Source: Sesamum alatum (lineage: Eukaryota > Streptophyta > Magnoliopsida > Lamiales > Pedaliaceae). Taken from it: a stretch of 64,000 nucleotides of DNA. The stretch spans positions 43,355,702 through 43,419,701 of the forward strand of contig JACGWO010000002.1 of the NCBI GenBank assembly GCA_034509735.1, read 5' to 3'. This document shows positions 11,133-21,253 of the stretch, one piece after another; within the stretch, counting starts at the first letter, position 1; the number at the start of each line of letters is the position of its first letter. Both the position numbers and the translations under genes were made by a program. The notes beneath the pieces were generated by a model. The model worked only from the letters and a program-made list of their open reading frames with translations. It did no database searches and was not told where the DNA came from.

Positions 11133-11335
11133 TTTCTAAAATGTTGCAACAACGAATTGCACCTATTAGCTTATAGATTAGCAAGTTTTTTTTGTTTTTT
11201 TTTTTTTTTTTTTTTTTTGGTTCTTGAGACGGACGACGAGCTGCTTATAACAGACGCTTTTTTCTTGATGTAAACGAGCTTAACTAGTAATATGCAAATT
11301 GCACTATATATATAGAGTTCTAAAGTTCACATGGA
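11133..11335 (-). promoter_or_regulatory. Leader and TATA region of membrane-gene copy 1
   Basis: Read on the minus strand, 'gaactttagaactc' is followed by TATATATATAG (about 11306-11318), a leader with a T/A homopolymer expansion (11187-11219), and 'cttgctaatctataagctaa' just before the ATG. The same order (actttagaa, TATATA, ctgctaattaagctgatag, ATG) is found upstream of copy 2 at 49650-49736, so promoter and leader were duplicated with the gene. Confidence 0.6.
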
Positions 11336-11398
11336 TCTCTACGTATGTTTCCCTTAGTTCAGGATAATAATTAATAATAATAAGACCAACACAGATGG

Positions 11399-11501
11399 CC
11401 TTATCATTTAATTAATGCCAAAAAAAAAATTGTTTCAAGACTAATGCAATTTTCAAGAGATTAATATTATTATTTTTTTGGCATTAATTAAATAAATAAG
11501 G
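11399..11501. repeat. 103-bp hairpin-forming inverted repeat
   Basis: Two arms of about 30 bp (11399-11430 and 11470-11501) built on 'ttaattaatgccaaaaaaa' are inverted copies with few mismatches, separated by about 40 bp. It may be a very short MITE. Target duplications are not clear. Confidence 0.6.
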
Positions 11502-11799
11502 TATATAAAGTTAGTAGGTTTGTCCAGTCTGCACACTGCTTCAAAGTCTTCTATGTCTGATGTGCAATAGAATATAAAAACATACGACATTTTTTTTCCT
11601 ACTATTTTTGCCGTACAGATGAATACCTAATTCTTCTTCATCATCTGACTTCAATAAAAAAAATATTATTATTTTACTATCTAGGAAAACAGATTCTGTC
11701 CAATCACAAGTAAATAGAATCTTGAACAACTTCAAAAGAATCAATTATTATTTTTAATAAACTTATCGAAATTCACATATTTCAAGTGCATTATTCGAG
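11502..11799. other. AT-rich spacer
   Basis: No gene or clear repeat structure seen. Scattered A- and T-runs. Confidence 0.5.
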
Positions 11800-12265
11800 C
11801 TAAATGCAATTTACGACGGTGTTATTTGAAAAGTATAAAAAAACTCTAAAAAAAGAAAATATACAAAAAAAAACTCTCAACATCACTAAAGAAGGCAAAA
11901 AAAAAAAAAAAAGCTCGATGTATTATACACACTCCTTGTTAATTCATCATCATTTTTAACAATATAATACTTTAATATCTTAAATTATGGACGGTTAATT
12001 AGATCTTATTTATTATAAATTTAACAATTTATATTACTTCAAATGAATGGTCATAATTTAATATAATCAACGGTCCATATTTAACACATTTTTATACATA
12101 ATATTATTTAGTATATATGATTATTTAATATATCACCCCTTGCATCGAGTTTTTTTTTTTTTTTTTTTTGTTTTGCCATTTTCAAGAGATGTTGAAAGGG
12201 TTTTTGTATGTAATGTTTTTATAGGGGTTTATTTTTTCTAAATAACACAAGAGGGTTAAATGTAA
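11800..12265. mobile_element. Foldback MULE-type MITE, 466 bp
   Basis: The arms are long inverted repeats (about 100 bp or more) that include CTAAATGCAATTTAC on the left and GGGTTAAATGTAA on the right. The flanking 9-mers TTATTCGAG (11791-11799) and TTATTTGAG (12266-12274) differ by one C/T, a CpG-decay type change. Nine-base duplications are typical of Mutator-superfamily insertion. No coding capacity. Confidence 0.75.
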
Positions 12266-12496
12266 TTATTTGAGTTTTATTGATTTATTCAACTCCATGA
12301 ATTTTCATTATATAATATATATAACCATCATCTAAATTATAATATAAGAACAAAATAGGCTTTTCCTGATCCCCTTTCCACAAAAAACCTTAAAGCCACA
12401 AAGCAACTTTATTTATGAAAAGGCAAGGGAGGCAATCTTGCCCTTTTTATGCCTCAAAACCAAAAAGATTACAAGTATTGTTTGTATAGGTAAATT

Positions 12497-12528
<32 letters not shown>

Positions 12529-12816
12529 TATATATATATATATATATAGTGCCTCTTGCATTTTGCAAGGGCCAAACCCAAAAGAATTGAAAAATAAACA
12601 AATATATTAATAAACAGATAGAGATCAGAGAAGTACACTTTTAGGAATTTCGTTATGTGGACAAAAGTAATATTCTCTGCATCCGATCAAATATTCAACA
12701 TAATAAATAAGGAAAAAAAAAAAAGAAAGAAAGAAGAAGAAGAAGGCACAATCATGACCTCTTTGTCATCTCCATGGGATTCTTCTCTCTCACTCACGTA
12801 ATGATATTAATATCAA
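12266..12816. other. AT-rich spacer with (TA)n microsatellite
   Basis: Contains two (TA)n runs at about 12497-12548 separated by 'gtga'. An inverted 'ggcaaggg...cccttt' motif lies near 12420. No gene seen. Confidence 0.6.
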
Positions 12817-14523
12817 GGGTAAAGCGCAATCGACTTTTTTAAAATTTGATATAATTATAAATATTCTTGATAGTTGATAAAATTATATAATTATTGAATG
12901 GGGGTCTAGAAGTGTTAACTTTGCCTTTGCTATATATATATTTTTTTAAGAAAACTACAAAAAAAAATTAGATGAGATGGATGGAAAAAATTGAAAATTT
13001 GAAAAAAAAAAAATTGTCTACTTAGTTTCAAGATGCATAGTGGGTTGAGTTGGATCAACTCAGCCCAAGACCGAAATAACCCAATTAAAAAATTGGCTGG
13101 TTTGGACCAAGCCTGCTTTGGACCGGGTCAGTCCCAGCTACCAATACTTAGGACCGGCCTAGCCCAATGGCCCAGGACCACCTGATACTGGTTTGGGCTT
13201 AGGCCGGGCCTACCGGGTTGGGTTAGTGGTCCGACCCAATTGGACTAATTATTATTTTTTTAATAATTCATGGTAATTTTTATTTTATTCTTCTTAGTTG
13301 ATATTACTAGGTTTTTTAAAATTTTCAAACTTTAAAACTTCTATTTTTATTGTTCTACTTCTATATTTTTCCTACATTAATTCATTAATACACTTTATTT
13401 TTCCAGAGTTTATTTTAAGCATTTTTTGGGCTTGTTATTATTTAAATTTCTCATTGTAACTTGTAAGCTTGTTAGTCAATTTTTTATTTAAGTTCTTTGT
13501 GTATTTAACCTTTTTTTTTTTTAGTTATAAGTTTTATTATAATTTTTTGTTAGATTTAATTTACTATTTATCTATTCACAAGACAACCATAAATTTAAGT
13601 AATTATTCAAAATAATACCTTCCAAAGTTATTAAACTGAATATAGAAATTTACATGTGGAAAAGAGAAAGGAAAATAAAAAAAAAATTAACTATAAATAT
13701 TAGAGAACATAAATACATATTGCAAAAAATTTATTCGGGAATCATTTCCCACTCATACATATTTGACGATCCTTCTCCATGCCGATATTGTCCGCGTGGA
13801 CAATATAATCCTTCAAAATCGATGTTTGAAGTGATGATGTTGTAAAAGTTTCCAGTGGTCTATTATATATTATATTCTTCATTATTAAAAACATGTCTTG
13901 ATTTTGTAGTAGTTATAATAGAGGGTCGGGGAAGGCCTTTTAGAAGAAGGGGAACGAGTAGAACTAATATTAGAGGAAGAAGAATTTTTTTTCAAAATGT
14001 CCGAATCTACTCATGTTTAAAAAACTAATATATGAATCAAAAAATAATAACAAATAATATAACAAACATGTACACTAATGGAAAAAAAATAATTAAATAG
14101 GCCCAAACGGTCCTGGCCCGATCCTGGGTTCGTTCGATCCTGGGCTGGGCCTCAAACAGGTTGGTTCATGGGTTGGGCCTGGGTTTATAAATAGACTCAA
14201 TTGAGGCCCATTTAAAGGCCCAGGACCACCCCAGGACCAGTCATGAACAGTAGTGGGCTGGTCCTGGGTCGGGCTTTTTCGAGCTAGTCCGTGTCGGTCT
14301 TGGGTCGACCCAGCCAACTATGCACCTTGAACTTAGTTCATAAATAATTTTCAAAAAATTTAACAATAAGTAAAATTATAATTCATAATTCCCAAGAAAA
14401 ACTAACGAATTGGGCTAGTTGTTAGACGACCATTAAGTTCAGGGGAGTTTTGGTAATTTCGCAAACAATGAGAGAGTATTTGAAATTATGACAAACCTCA
14501 AAAGAGTTCGTTGTAATTTACCC
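12817..14523. mobile_element. MULE-like non-autonomous element, 1.7 kb
   Basis: The ends are GGGTAAAGCGCAATCGAC (left) and, reversed, GGGTAAATTACAACGAAC (right), then similar 'tttgatataattataaatattc' type text: inverted repeats of about 50 bp. The flanks TAATATCAA (12808-12816) and TTATATTAA (14524-14532) match at 7 of 9. The interior carries no MULE gene but a second inverted-repeat element at 13014-14350. Confidence 0.65.
13014..14350. mobile_element. Inverted-repeat (hAT-like) element with 'gggttgggcc' arms
   Basis: The left arm has 'tttcaagatgcatagtgggt' and the right arm, reversed, 'ttcaaggtgcatagttggct'. Each arm is followed by about 150-200 bp rich in alternating GGGCC/CCTGG words (for example 'cccaggaccacc'). 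The middle is AT-rich and encodes nothing I recognise. Such word-rich subterminal arms are common in plant hAT-like foldback elements. Exact ends and target repeats are not resolved. Confidence 0.45.
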
Positions 14524-14765
14524 TTATATTAAATAAGTTTCCTCTTTAATGGTTTAAATTTTTGGATAAAGTAGTCGTTCAACATGATTTTTTGAGTTAG
14601 GTCGAATAAAAGATCATGTATTTGAATCCCAATATTGGCATCATCATTTATAAAAGAAAGAGAAGCATGTTAAAATATTAAAAATCTATCTTCTTTAACA
14701 ACTTACACTTTTTAATGAGATGGTAGTTTAACAACAATTCAGGGTGTGCAGTTAAAAAAACTCAT

Positions 14766-14893
14766 CACCCATGAGGTCTGAGCCTAATGGTTAAGAATGA
14801 AATTGATGAATAAATTCGAAGTCATGTGTTCGAGTTCCACATGACAAGTGGGTATTTTATTATTTTATGTAAGTCGTAATGATGTAATTACCA
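14766..14893 (+). mobile_element. tRNA-derived SINE
   Basis: A box-A-like sequence (agcctaatggttaag, about 14782) is followed about 40 bases later by a box-B-like sequence (gtgttcgagttcc, about 14827), the arrangement of an internal RNA polymerase III promoter. The unit ends in 'cacctaaaaaaaa', a short A-tail. Length about 125 bp. A degraded second candidate with 'gtatttgaatccc' lies near 14610. Target repeats were not identified. Confidence 0.6.
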
Positions 14894-14899
14894 CCTAAA

Positions 14900-15854
14900 A
14901 AAAAGGGATAATTAGATCACCCTCTCCTGAGATTTGGTGCAAATACACGTAGACTCCTGTGATTTAAAAAATTACATATACTACCCCTGATATTTGCTTC
15001 CGTCTAACAAATTAATAGATTTCTCCATTAGTTAAAATTTAATGAATTTACTTATATTAACAAAACATGAAATAAAAGTTCATGCTTACCCCTATTAAAA
15101 TTCATATTTACCCCTATTAACTTATTACTGACTTATTTGCAGGTCAAACAATTTATTTATTTATAACTCAAGAGTTGATTAGTGGATGAGCCAGATTCCT
15201 TTCCATTTCGTACAAAATGATTCGTGCATCTTGTATCTATCTTTTTTCCCCTCTCAATAAAAATGGTATTTATATGATCACATCAGTATTCTGATAAATA
15301 AAGCAATTGGGTAGACACCTGAACATCCGGATGAACTCAAATGCATAATCTCTAACTAATTTATAAATTTTCAACTTTAACCATTATACTCAAACATTAT
15401 TCGTCCGCGTCTATCTTTTTAAATTCCATAAACACTTTATATTTACAGTTTTAATTCTAATTTATTTCTCTCTCTCTCTCCCTACTTTTATAAGTTTTGG
15501 AAAGATTTAGTTTCACTTGTGATGGAATATCTGTGCGTACAAATTTTATATATCAAATGTTAAACAGCATCTAGTGGGCTAAGCAGAAATAAATAGAAGA
15601 CAAAATGTAAAGTTATTACAGGAATAAATTATATTCCAATGGCAGCCGACTTTGTGCAGCACTTTTTTCCTTTGTTTCTTACCGCTTACTCCTGGCAGAT
15701 GGGATTCCTCCGGGCAGCAGTTGTCCCCCTCGTTCCATGGAAAGACAGGCAAGTTTCCTTGTCATTTAAATCATAATATTGCTTGGGATTTAGTGCCTTG
15801 TCATTCTCTTTTCAGTTTACACTTCCTTTCTTGTATTGATTATAAATTCGAATA
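14900..15854. other. Spacer with one MULE-type terminal arm and (CT)n tract
   Basis: At 14908-15130 one arm of the GGGATAATTAGATCACC type with spaced 'ccctg' words is present, but I find no partner arm. A (CT)n tract lies at 15469-15480. At 15640-15750 a short open stretch with GT/AG-like signals (ATG at 15641) could be a captured exon; I do not recognise it. Confidence 0.4.
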
Positions 15855-16399
15855 TGATGATGCAGAAATTTAATCAAATGATTAAGATGTAATTTTTTGA
15901 AAGAGTTATATTATGAAATTATTGAATTATGTATGGCGGTTATATCCACTAAGTAAGTGGGATTAGTGGGCGGTTGGGGGGTAATATTGCCTTTACGCCT
16001 CCCCATTTTCTAGTATATATATAGTCCTTGATTAATTGTAAAGGGGATATTTTTTTAGAAGAATTACATACATTATATTGGGGTTAAATGCAAATCACCC
16101 CCCTATGATATTGAAAATGAGCAAATTACCCCCTGTGAAAAAAATTTTAGCAAATTACCCCCCTGTGTTTTTAAAAATAGAGCAACTGAACCCCTCACGC
16201 CCCTACGTGCCATTCATGCGCATTTTTCAAATTTTTTAGAATTTTTTTATTTTAATCATAAAATTATATTTACATCTTTATTTTAGTCTTTCGATATTAT
16301 TGAATCTAAGGCCCAAATTCAATTGATAAGATCAATGGTCCAGATTTTATTTAATTCGATCAACAGTCTAAATTTAAAAGCATATATTTATTTAATATA

Positions 16400-16785
16400 T
16401 GATAGCGCTAGGAAATTAGAATTATCGAAATACCCTCGAGTTGTAAACGAATTTACGAAAAATGCCATTTGGTGGAAGTTATTAGTAGTTATTTAATGGA
16501 AGTTGTAGAAAGTAGTTATTGGTTAGTGGGGTGATGTTAAATTACCAAGGCACCCCCACAAATTAATCTCGGTCGTTGGATTGAAGGCGATTGACGGACA
16601 ATGTTGTATTTTCACCCCATGTCATTTACTATAAATAGAAGGTGAAGTCCTTTGTAAAGGGATATCATTTTCATATATGGAAATCTACTTTTCCTATTTT
16701 GGGAAGGAATCAGAAGTTGTGTGTCTTGCGATGTCGTTTCGAGTGACTGTGCTTAGATCAACAACCTCCCGAATCTACACCATCA
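16400..16785 (+). repeat. Probable solo LTR, 386 bp, nested in the MULE
   Basis: The segment starts TGATAGCGC and ends CACCATCA, the same TGAT...ATCA termini as the two LTR elements in this window. It contains a TATA-like 'ctataaatag' (about 16630) and is flanked by ATATA on both sides (16395-16399, 16786-16790). The flanks are AT-rich, so chance duplication is possible. Confidence 0.5.
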
Positions 16786-16880
16786 ATATATATTTATACA
16801 AAATTTAATTAAAAATATATGTATAATATATCTTTATTATAATTAAAATAATATATATATATATGTGTATGTATATATAC

Positions 16881-16913
<33 letters not shown>

Positions 16914-16914
16914 A

Positions 16915-17200
16915 AGAGAAAGGGGACGTTTGGACGGAGGGGAGGGCGGCGGCTGACGACACTGGAAGGTTGGAGGGAGAGGGCGGTCGCTGACGCGGAG
17001 GGGGGGCGATAGGAAACGGGGGAAGGAGGGGGGCCACGGCGGAGAGGTGGAAATAGGGGCGGCAGATCTGGTGGCGGGCGGTGGGGGCGCGGGGAAGGTG
17101 GCGACTGGGACGGGTGGCGGGGTGGCGCGGGGAAAGGTGGCGGCCAGTGGGTGGGTGGGGGGCCGGCGGAATGTGGAGGTGGCGGGGAGGGGGGAGCTTT
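16915..17200. repeat. GC-rich purine core of the MULE element
   Basis: A G-rich block dominated by ggcgg/ggtgg words follows (TA)n and (GA)n tracts. The order mirrors the C-rich block at 1075-1400 in reverse. Frames across it are low-complexity and not supported as genes. Confidence 0.6.
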
Positions 17201-17556
17201 ATTTATTTTGTAAATAAAAAATATATATTATTATAACTATTATACATATAATAATAATAAATAAATATATATTATAATATATTTAAATGTAAAATAATAT
17301 TTTATTTTAAAAATCAAGTAAAATTCGCACTTTAGGAGCGTGAAATACACCATATGGGTCAAGAGGGTAAATTGTTTATTTCTTAAAAATATAAGGGAGT
17401 AATTTTTTTATTTTTTTTTTTTCACATAGGGGTAATTTGCACATTTTTTATACTATAGGGGGATAGCATGCATTTTTCCCCATTATATTGAAAGAATTTT
17501 CAGAACGAGATGTACTTGTATTATGATTTGATGGAATATTATTTTGTACTATCAAA

Positions 17557-17576
17557 TTAACGCCGCCTATAAAAAA
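17557..17576 (+). other. Decayed primer-binding site
   Basis: Three bases after the 5' LTR, TTAACGCCGCCTATAAAAAA differs from the TTGGCGCCGTCTGTGGGAA-type site (found intact in the element at 41006-46216) mainly by G-to-A transitions. This pattern is expected from loss of methylated cytosines on the other strand. Confidence 0.6.
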
Positions 17577-18463
17577 TTTGGATATTTCTTTTGAGTTTGA
17601 GAAATTCCGAAAACCCAAAAAAAGAAGATTATATCTGGAGTACGAGAAATCTGGGAGAAGGAACGAAAGTGGGATTTATTCTTAACTGGCGACCTTGTGA
17701 AAAAAAAGCTGAAAAACCTTACTAAAGAAAATCAAGAAATGGAGTGGGAAATGGAAAGCTCTGAAAAAGAAATGAAGTTTGAGCGCAAAAAATATGGGTA
17801 GCAGGAGTGTGAATTGAAATGTTGCCAGAGTGGAAGGAATGTGAAGGGCCATTCGGGGTTCCTCAAAACTCGGTGGAAATGAGAAGAAGGATGGAGGAGA
17901 ATCGGTGCCGGAAACAGAGAGTCTTACTGCAACTCCACCACGCCACTGCCGCCGCCGTCGTCGTCCCATCGCCGTGAACAATTTTCCGGCGCGTCCTCGG
18001 CCACGCGCACCACTGCCGGAATCGCCATCCAATGATTTACATTCCTAGCCAGCACGTGTCTTCATCGGGGGTGTAACGCGCGGCCACTCGCCGCCTGAAG
18101 TCGCGGCCGTTGTCAACTTCTTTCTTCGATTCCGACATCGTTCCGACGACCCGCCGGCCGCCACCACCACCAGTCTGCTCGTCTCGTCAAGTCGCTCACT
18201 TCTATCCATGTGGCTCCCATTTTTGTCGTCGTTTTCACCAGATCGCCGACGAAACCGCCGCTTCGGTTCAACCGTCGTTTCGCCGGCGAACGAACGACCC
18301 AGCCTCCGAGACCACCGCCGTTCCACTCCCCGCACTCTGCCGAGTCGATTGATTCCCTCCCTGGCCATTTTCGCTCAGTTTCCGGCAATTCGCTGATGGC
18401 CCTCTTATTCGCCGTCCTCATCCTGGGCACATTCATTGCCATTTCACTTTGTTCTAACAATTC
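17577..18463. other. Captured genic sequence of unknown origin in the LTR element
   Basis: 17577-17900 reads as purine-rich text; 17930-18420 is much richer in GC than its surroundings, with Pro/Arg/Ser-rich frames on both strands that look like 5' leader or antisense translation and are not convincing proteins. The composition step at both sides suggests host transcript pieces joined together. No function can be assigned. Confidence 0.4.
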
Positions 18464-18570
18464 TTGAAGCCAAAAAATATCCTGGCAAATGTCGACTGCA
18501 AACTAAAGATTTGTGATTTTGCCTCGCAAGAGTGGTTTTCAACGACACTCCCACTGCAATATTTTGGACT
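18464..18570 (+). pseudogene. Captured MAP-kinase fragment (catalytic and activation loops)
   Basis: Translation from 18464 gives LKPKNILANVDCKLKICDF, the MAPK catalytic loop (after HRD) and the DFG start. One base is then missing, and the next frame gives LARVVFNDTPTAIFWT, the activation segment just before the TDY lip of plant group-D MAP kinases. Similarity ends abruptly after FWT, near where an exon boundary or capture junction may lie. The piece is too short and frameshifted to function; it marks capture of a host kinase transcript or gene by this LTR element. Confidence 0.75.
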
Positions 18571-19600
18571 ACGAAAGTTACACTGTGCTTTCCATGTCAG
18601 AGGAAAGTGGGGATGGTTTGGTTTCTCTTATGCTTCCTAACGGAAGTCAGCAAGCTTTACAGGATCACTTTTACCATTTATGGATTTCTCCTGTCTTAAA
18701 TGAATCATGAGCATATTACTCAAATTATGTGGATTATTGGCGTTGATTATGCATTATCATCTGACAAATGAAAATGGCCAAATAGGTCACTATTTGCTTT
18801 GGAGAATCGCATATTATTTATTTTTTCATTTAATTGTAGGTGGCTCTGGTTGGGAATGTCAGTGGAGAGGAAAACGAAGTTTCCCAGTTTGGTTGCTAAA
18901 CAGTGGAGAAAACTTGCAAGCTTGGAGCGATTACGAAGCAAGTTCCGGCAAACCTTTTCTCCTCCAACGACATCCGCCGGCTAAAGCTAGGCGTATTTGG
19001 GCTGTCAGATTGCCTGGACGAAGACTATGGAGCATTGTGCATCTTTAAAATGTCAGAAACTCAGCCAAACTTTGATGAACTGCGATGTCTTTGTTGTAAA
19101 AATCTTGTAGTGCTTTTGGCCCAACTTTTTTGTTATGGCTAGACAGACAATAGAAAGTAGATAAAAAAGCATAGTATTCTTTGAACATATGTACGTCGAT
19201 GGATGGTAGTAGTATGAGTTAGAAGACTCATATGATTGTATAGATGACTTCTGTAGGATAGGAGCATCCATTTGACGAAAAAACACCTAGTAAAAGAATT
19301 ATTTTCGTTTCGAGGGGGAGATGGTATAAGGATTTCTCGGTTCTTCCCCTCCCGTGTGCGGTTTTTTGGCTTTGTTTCTCTATTTTTCCTACGGTTAAAT
19401 ATTTAGAGAATAATATTTCCTAAATTACAAGTATAAAGAATATAAAATTCTTAACAATAAAATGCTTAATAACTACATTTTTTTTAAATTAAATATCCTA
19501 AAACTCTCTTTGAGCTAAATATGCTGACGTGATAATAGTTAAAAAGCAAAGAAAAAAGAACATACGCATATTGTGAAGAACAAATAGAAAAATGTTGATA
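18571..19600. other. Further captured or unassigned interior of the LTR element
   Basis: 18840-19060 reads as a possible exon-like stretch (a frame containing RRLKLGVFGLSDCLDEDYG at about 18975-19030) that I cannot identify. After 19140 the sequence becomes AT-rich with no frame of note. Confidence 0.35.
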
Positions 19601-19602
19601 CT

Positions 19603-19855
19603 CTTAGAGGGGGATGGCCCCTCACATTAATATTTATCTAACAAGAGCAGGGGATGGCCCCTCACATTGATATTCTATTTAACCAGAGAGGGGGACGGCC
19701 CCTCACGAGCCCCGAAACTAAAGCTCCCTTGAGGCACATCAAAGAATGCCTCGAAGCAAAAAGCTTCCTTGAGGCACACAAAAGCCCAGAAGCAAAAGCT
19801 TCCTTGAGGCACACCAGAGAAAAGCCCCGGAGCTAAGATTTCCTTGAGGCATACA
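19603..19855 (+). repeat. Short tandem repeats before the 3' LTR
   Basis: Three copies of a 'ggggatggcccctcacatt' type unit (19606-19710) are followed by four copies of a 'cttccttgaggcacac' type unit (19730-19850). The first type is palindromic (gaggggg/cccctc) and resembles the repeats at 42957-43262 in the other LTR element, at the corresponding 3' position. Confidence 0.75.
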
Positions 19856-20194
19856 GAATAATTGGAGCTTACAAACAAAAACAAAAAGGGACAAAAATTC
19901 CTTTGTACTGATTAAACACATACGACAGTGAGTTGTTTGACATTATTATTATTATTATTTTCAGCTATGCAGTCAGAACTAAATATCGCCATTCGATATT
20001 TTTAGTTCAATAAGCTTTTTCTGCTTTATCATTGACGACAATATTTTATGAAATAATATGAAAAAATGATTCTCGCAGAATATCCAGTCGAAGAAGGCAA
20101 AGGGCTAAGCAAGGGACTAAAGGAGTCAATCCTGCAAACTGACGGGGCATATGCATCTGATTCAACTCCTAAATATTCCCCTAAAATATTTCGA

Positions 20195-20219
20195 AGTTGG
20201 GGGGGGAGGGGGGGGCTAC
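20195..20219 (+). other. Polypurine tract
   Basis: A G-run interrupted by one A and followed by CTAC lies directly before the 3' LTR. The other LTR element has GTCGGGGGGCTAC at the same place in its own orientation, so both share a primer site for plus-strand synthesis. Confidence 0.75.
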
Positions 20220-20511
20220 TGATGGTGCAAGAATTTAACCAAGGGACCAAGATGTAATTTCCCGGAGGAGTATTATGAAATTACCAAATTGCTCATGGCG
20301 GTTACATCCACTAAGTTAGTGGGGTTAGTGGGCGGTTGGGGGGCGATGTTATCTTTACGCCTCCCCACTTTCTAGTATATATATATAGTCCTTGATTAAT
20401 TGTAAAGGGGAGATTTTTTTTTTAGAAGAATTACATATATTATATTGAAAGAATTTTCAGAACGAGATGGACTTATATTGTGATTTGATGGAATATTATT
20501 TTGTACCATCA
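20220..20511 (+). repeat. 3' LTR, 292 bp (intact)
   Basis: Starts TGATGGT and ends ACCATCA, a perfect 7-bp inverted terminal pair. It carries the unoccupied target of the MULE found in the 5' LTR. Confidence 0.85.
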
Positions 20512-20516
20512 GAATC

Positions 20517-21253
20517 AAATTTTTTATTACAAATCGTATTTTATCTCATACTCTACTCCATTCAACATACACATGTCATGTGTATACAATCTTTTTCTAA
20601 AGAAATCCTATGATAGTGAACCGACTCTAGGATGAGAGACAAGAATGAAATCTTATACCTATATAAGGCAGCTAGGCAGCGAGTAAGAGATGAAATAGAG
20701 ACCTATCGGGTCCGGCTGATCAGACCTGATTTTTGGGTCAGATGCATATTCCTTTATTTTTTTCACTACCTTGTATTAAAATTAAATGGTTATCCATTTC
20801 TTATTCCAAATAACACACTCTTCATTTTTAATGCATGATCTTATTTTTCTTTTGCCCTTTGAACAACTTATTTGCTACTTGATGTCGTGGTAATCGGTAA
20901 CTTTAGACACACATTAGATGAGAACACAAGTACCATGTGGGAAAATTCTTATTCGGTTTAAATTCGATCGAACTAAGTCATTCATAGAGCAAGTGTGATA
21001 CACTTGTTATGTGATTGGTCATTTTTTTTGAACTGTACACCGATCACACAACAAATATATTACACTTGCCATATAATTGGTTCAAATTTAAATGCACCAA
21101 GTTCAATCTAGAATTTTCCTACAATGAAATGTACATTCACCGGTTTTCGTATTTGACAAAGGTACAATGAATGGGCTTCTAATCAACCAATCAGACCATT
21201 ATGGTGTTTGTTATGAACATTTCAGATAGCGTGAATTTGTAGGATGAATTATA
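20517..21253. other. Spacer, no gene seen
   Basis: AT-rich DNA. A short frame at 20632-20838 shows no recognised domain. Inverted words 'gtgtgatacacttg' and 'atattacacttgcc' occur near 20993 and 21057. Confidence 0.4.

Larger units (their letters stand above)
16081..17481. mobile_element. MULE-type element inserted in the LTR, 1.4 kb
   Basis: Terminal arms of about 60-100 bp begin GGGTTAAATGCAAATCACC and, reversed, GGGGAAAAATGCATGCTATC, each with further 'caaattaccccc' words. The target duplication ATTATATTG is perfect (16072-16080 and 17482-17490). The uninterrupted target survives once in the 3' LTR ('attatattgaaag' near 20452), proving insertion after the LTR pair formed. The interior holds a probable solo LTR (16400-16785), (TA)n/(GA)n tracts and a GC-rich core (16915-17200). 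No transposase. Confidence 0.9.
15855..17554 (+). repeat. 5' LTR (split by a MULE insertion)
   Basis: 15855-16080 plus 17491-17554 align with the intact 3' LTR at 20220-20511, including 'ggcggttatatccactaag', 'cctttacgcctccccat', 'tatatatagtccttgatt' and the ending 'ttttgtactatca'. The MULE at 16081-17481 with its duplicated target accounts for the extra length. Confidence 0.85.
15855..20511 (+). mobile_element. Non-autonomous LTR retroelement with captured host sequence
   Basis: The LTRs are 15855-17554 (expanded by an inserted MULE; about 290 bp without it) and 20220-20511 (292 bp). Both begin TGATG and end ATCA, and are flanked by GAATA (15850-15854) and GAATC (20512-20516), a 5-bp duplication with one change. 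A decayed primer site follows the 5' LTR, and a G-rich polypurine tract precedes the 3' LTR. The 2.7-kb interior has no gag or pol; it holds host-derived pieces, including a MAP-kinase fragment, plus short tandem repeats near the 3' end. This is the organisation of a LARD-like element that captured transcripts. Confidence 0.8.

Noticed and set aside
20632..20838. Possible LINE or kinase-like frame
   Set aside because: No catalytic or nucleic-acid-binding motif; too short and without neighbours of either type.
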